This document shows, in pieces, positions 63,094 to 64,000 of a stretch of DNA of 64,000 nt. Position numbers and translations under genes: made by a program. Position 1 is the stretch's first letter. Each line of letters opens with the position of its first letter. The notes below the pieces were generated by a model, which searched no databases, was not told the DNA's origin, and saw only the letters and a program-made list of their open reading frames with translations. Origin of the DNA: Streptococcus oralis (lineage in GTDB: Bacteria; Bacillota; Bacilli; Lactobacillales; Streptococcaceae); assembly GCF_019334565.1 (NCBI RefSeq), contig NZ_CP079724.1, positions 1,199,001-1,263,000 on the forward strand, in the 5' to 3' direction.

Positions 63094-64000
63094 TTAAGGA
63101 TGTCTTTTCGCTTTTGGTTTTTTGCCATGTAAATTTCTCTTGGCTTGTTTCAATGCTGTAATGGCATCTTTGACATCTTCTTGGCTCGCTCCTGGATCTT
63201 TAAGGAGTTCCTGTGCCTCTTTAAAAGTTAAAAGATAAGCTGCTTTTTCTTTCTTGTCTGCATAGATAAATCTCGCGTTTTTTTCTTGGAAAAGGCGTTC
63301 ATCCTTGACCAGTTTCTTTAGACTAGAGAAGTCTGTTGCCTTGCCATTTAGTTTGCTTTTAGCTGTTGCTAGGGCAATGAGAGATTGGTCAATTTGATCC
63401 TGTTTGACTCTAGGATCCACAGCTAGTAAGGCGATTTCTTGGAAGGCACGATCATAAGCTCGACGTACTTTTTCTTTGGCATTAGCATATCGTCCAGTTT
63501 TAGTCGTTGCATAGTAAGCTTTCATAGCTTCTTTCAAGGCTGTAACGTTCGAATCTTTTCCATCCAAAGCTTTACCAGCAGCTTCAAGACTAGCGAGAAC
63601 TCTATCAATCAATTCTTGCTTTAATTTGCTTGACAAGGCTGACTGTGCCACTTGGAAAGCTTGATCATAAGCTTTTCTCTTATCTGCACTACTATTAAAG
63701 TAACGAGACGTTTCTACCAGTTCTTTTTGTTGATTTACCGCAGCAATCAAGGCCAACTTAGACACAACAGATAGACGCAAAGCATTATTTCGACCTGGCT
63801 GAACGAGCAAGGAAACGAGATCTTCAAGGAGTTCATATCCAGTTGGCAAGGTGACTTGTACAGTATAACGACCTGTAGCAACTTTCTTACCAAAGGCGTA
63901 TTGACCGTATTTTTCAGCAGGAAGAGTGATCCTTGTCCCATCTTCTCCTTTCAGAATCACAGTAGTCGTCTTTGGAACTGCTTGATTGAAGGAAACAGAC
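63094..64000 (-). CDS. Large surface or secreted protein with helical repeat modules, C-terminal part (cut by window edge)
   Basis: The frame is open to the right edge; 302 codons are visible and the start lies outside. The first 70 visible residues form a beta-rich segment (GRYTVQVTLPTGYELLEDLV). They are followed by at least four helical modules of about 60-70 residues sharing the pattern Y-x-x-A-(x)-KE/DKR-x-AYDxAFQxA and ending A-x-x-x-L-x-G-K, as in FIVAR or similar modules of streptococcal surface proteins. The chain ends GKKPKAKRHP with no LPxTG, membrane anchor or choline-binding repeat, so attachment is unclear. The parent protein is not identified. Confidence 0.75.
   Translation of the reverse strand, partial: SVSFNQAVPKTTTVILKGEDGTRITLPAEKYGQYAFGKKVATGRYTVQVTLPTGYELLEDLVSLLVQPGRNNALRLSVVSKLALIAAVNQQKELVETSRYFNSSADKRKAYDQAFQVAQSALSSKLKQELIDRVLASLEAAGKALDGKDSNVTALKEAMKAYYATTKTGRYANAKEKVRRAYDRAFQEIALLAVDPRVKQDQIDQSLIALATAKSKLNGKATDFSSLKKLVKDERLFQEKNARFIYADKKEKAAYLLTFKEAQELLKDPGASQEDVKDAITALKQAKRNLHGKKPKAKRHP

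Overview
The window looks like chromosome of a low-GC Gram-positive coccus, most likely a mitis-group Streptococcus (mitis, oralis or infantis type, close to S. pneumoniae). The evidence is the protein set (Pde2-type DHH phosphodiesterase, CppA, short ThiI beside a NifS-like desulfurase, type B L31, water-forming NADH oxidase), a tmRNA whose tag reads (A)KNNTSYALAA, and runs of genes I recall in the same order in S. pneumoniae. A type II CRISPR-Cas locus and an MntH transporter make a typical pneumococcus less likely. Almost everything is core chromosome. I see no prophage, transposase or integrase.

Layout. 1-3.8 kb: end of a type II-A CRISPR-Cas locus on the minus strand (cas9, a tracrRNA gene in the cas9-cas1 gap, the 5' part of cas1). 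The repeat array lies outside the window. 4.0-8.6 kb: tRNA-Arg, rplS with a structured leader, two fluoride-channel subunits, chorismate mutase, flavodoxin, Pde2, a membrane protein and L31. 8.7-17.7 kb: mntH behind a PerR/Fur-like box, then the pyrimidine operon pyrR-pyrB-carA-carB with a PyrR attenuator, nth and yceD. 17.9-25 kb: an immunity-like protein, an ABC-F ATPase behind an attenuator-like leader, a CPBP protease flanked by a broken copy of the htpX end, htpX-lemA, rsmG, and pyrP with its own PyrR leader. 24.9-34.4 kb: a transporter, serine hydrolase, cppA, glpF, an ATP-grasp/esterase/esterase operon, thiI with its desulfurase, and a tailed membrane protein. 34.5-42.4 kb: ftsK, the fruRKA operon with a cre site and repeated operator-like boxes, two tRNA-Ser genes, a lipoprotein and tmRNA. 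42.5-54 kb: SGNH, HAD and CapA proteins, def, rlmB, trxB, an amino-acid ABC transporter lacking a binding protein, an ArsC/Spx-like gene with an in-frame UGA, ogt, GNAT, DUF1836, hemolysin III and pdxST. 54-58.7 kb: nox divergent from an apbE/FMN-reductase operon. 58.7-64 kb: the T-box controlled GFA-glyQ-glyS operon and the 3' end of a surface-protein gene.

How genes work together. PyrR controls both its own operon and, through a second leader, the uracil permease; the unusual carA-carB spacer carries a third PyrR-like hairpin. CcpA-type cre sites sit in the nox, apbE and fru promoters and tie redox and sugar functions to carbon status. The most unusual gene set is apbE with two flavodoxin-like reductases, the larger of which ends in a Gly/Asp-rich tail carrying two copies of a motif that fits ApbE flavinylation sites. 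This suggests a cytosolic, doubly flavinylated redox protein. Several operon spacers (carA-carB, glyQ-glyS, upstream of glyQ) are unusually long and rich in hairpins, and the last contains a second, diverged copy of the glyQ start.
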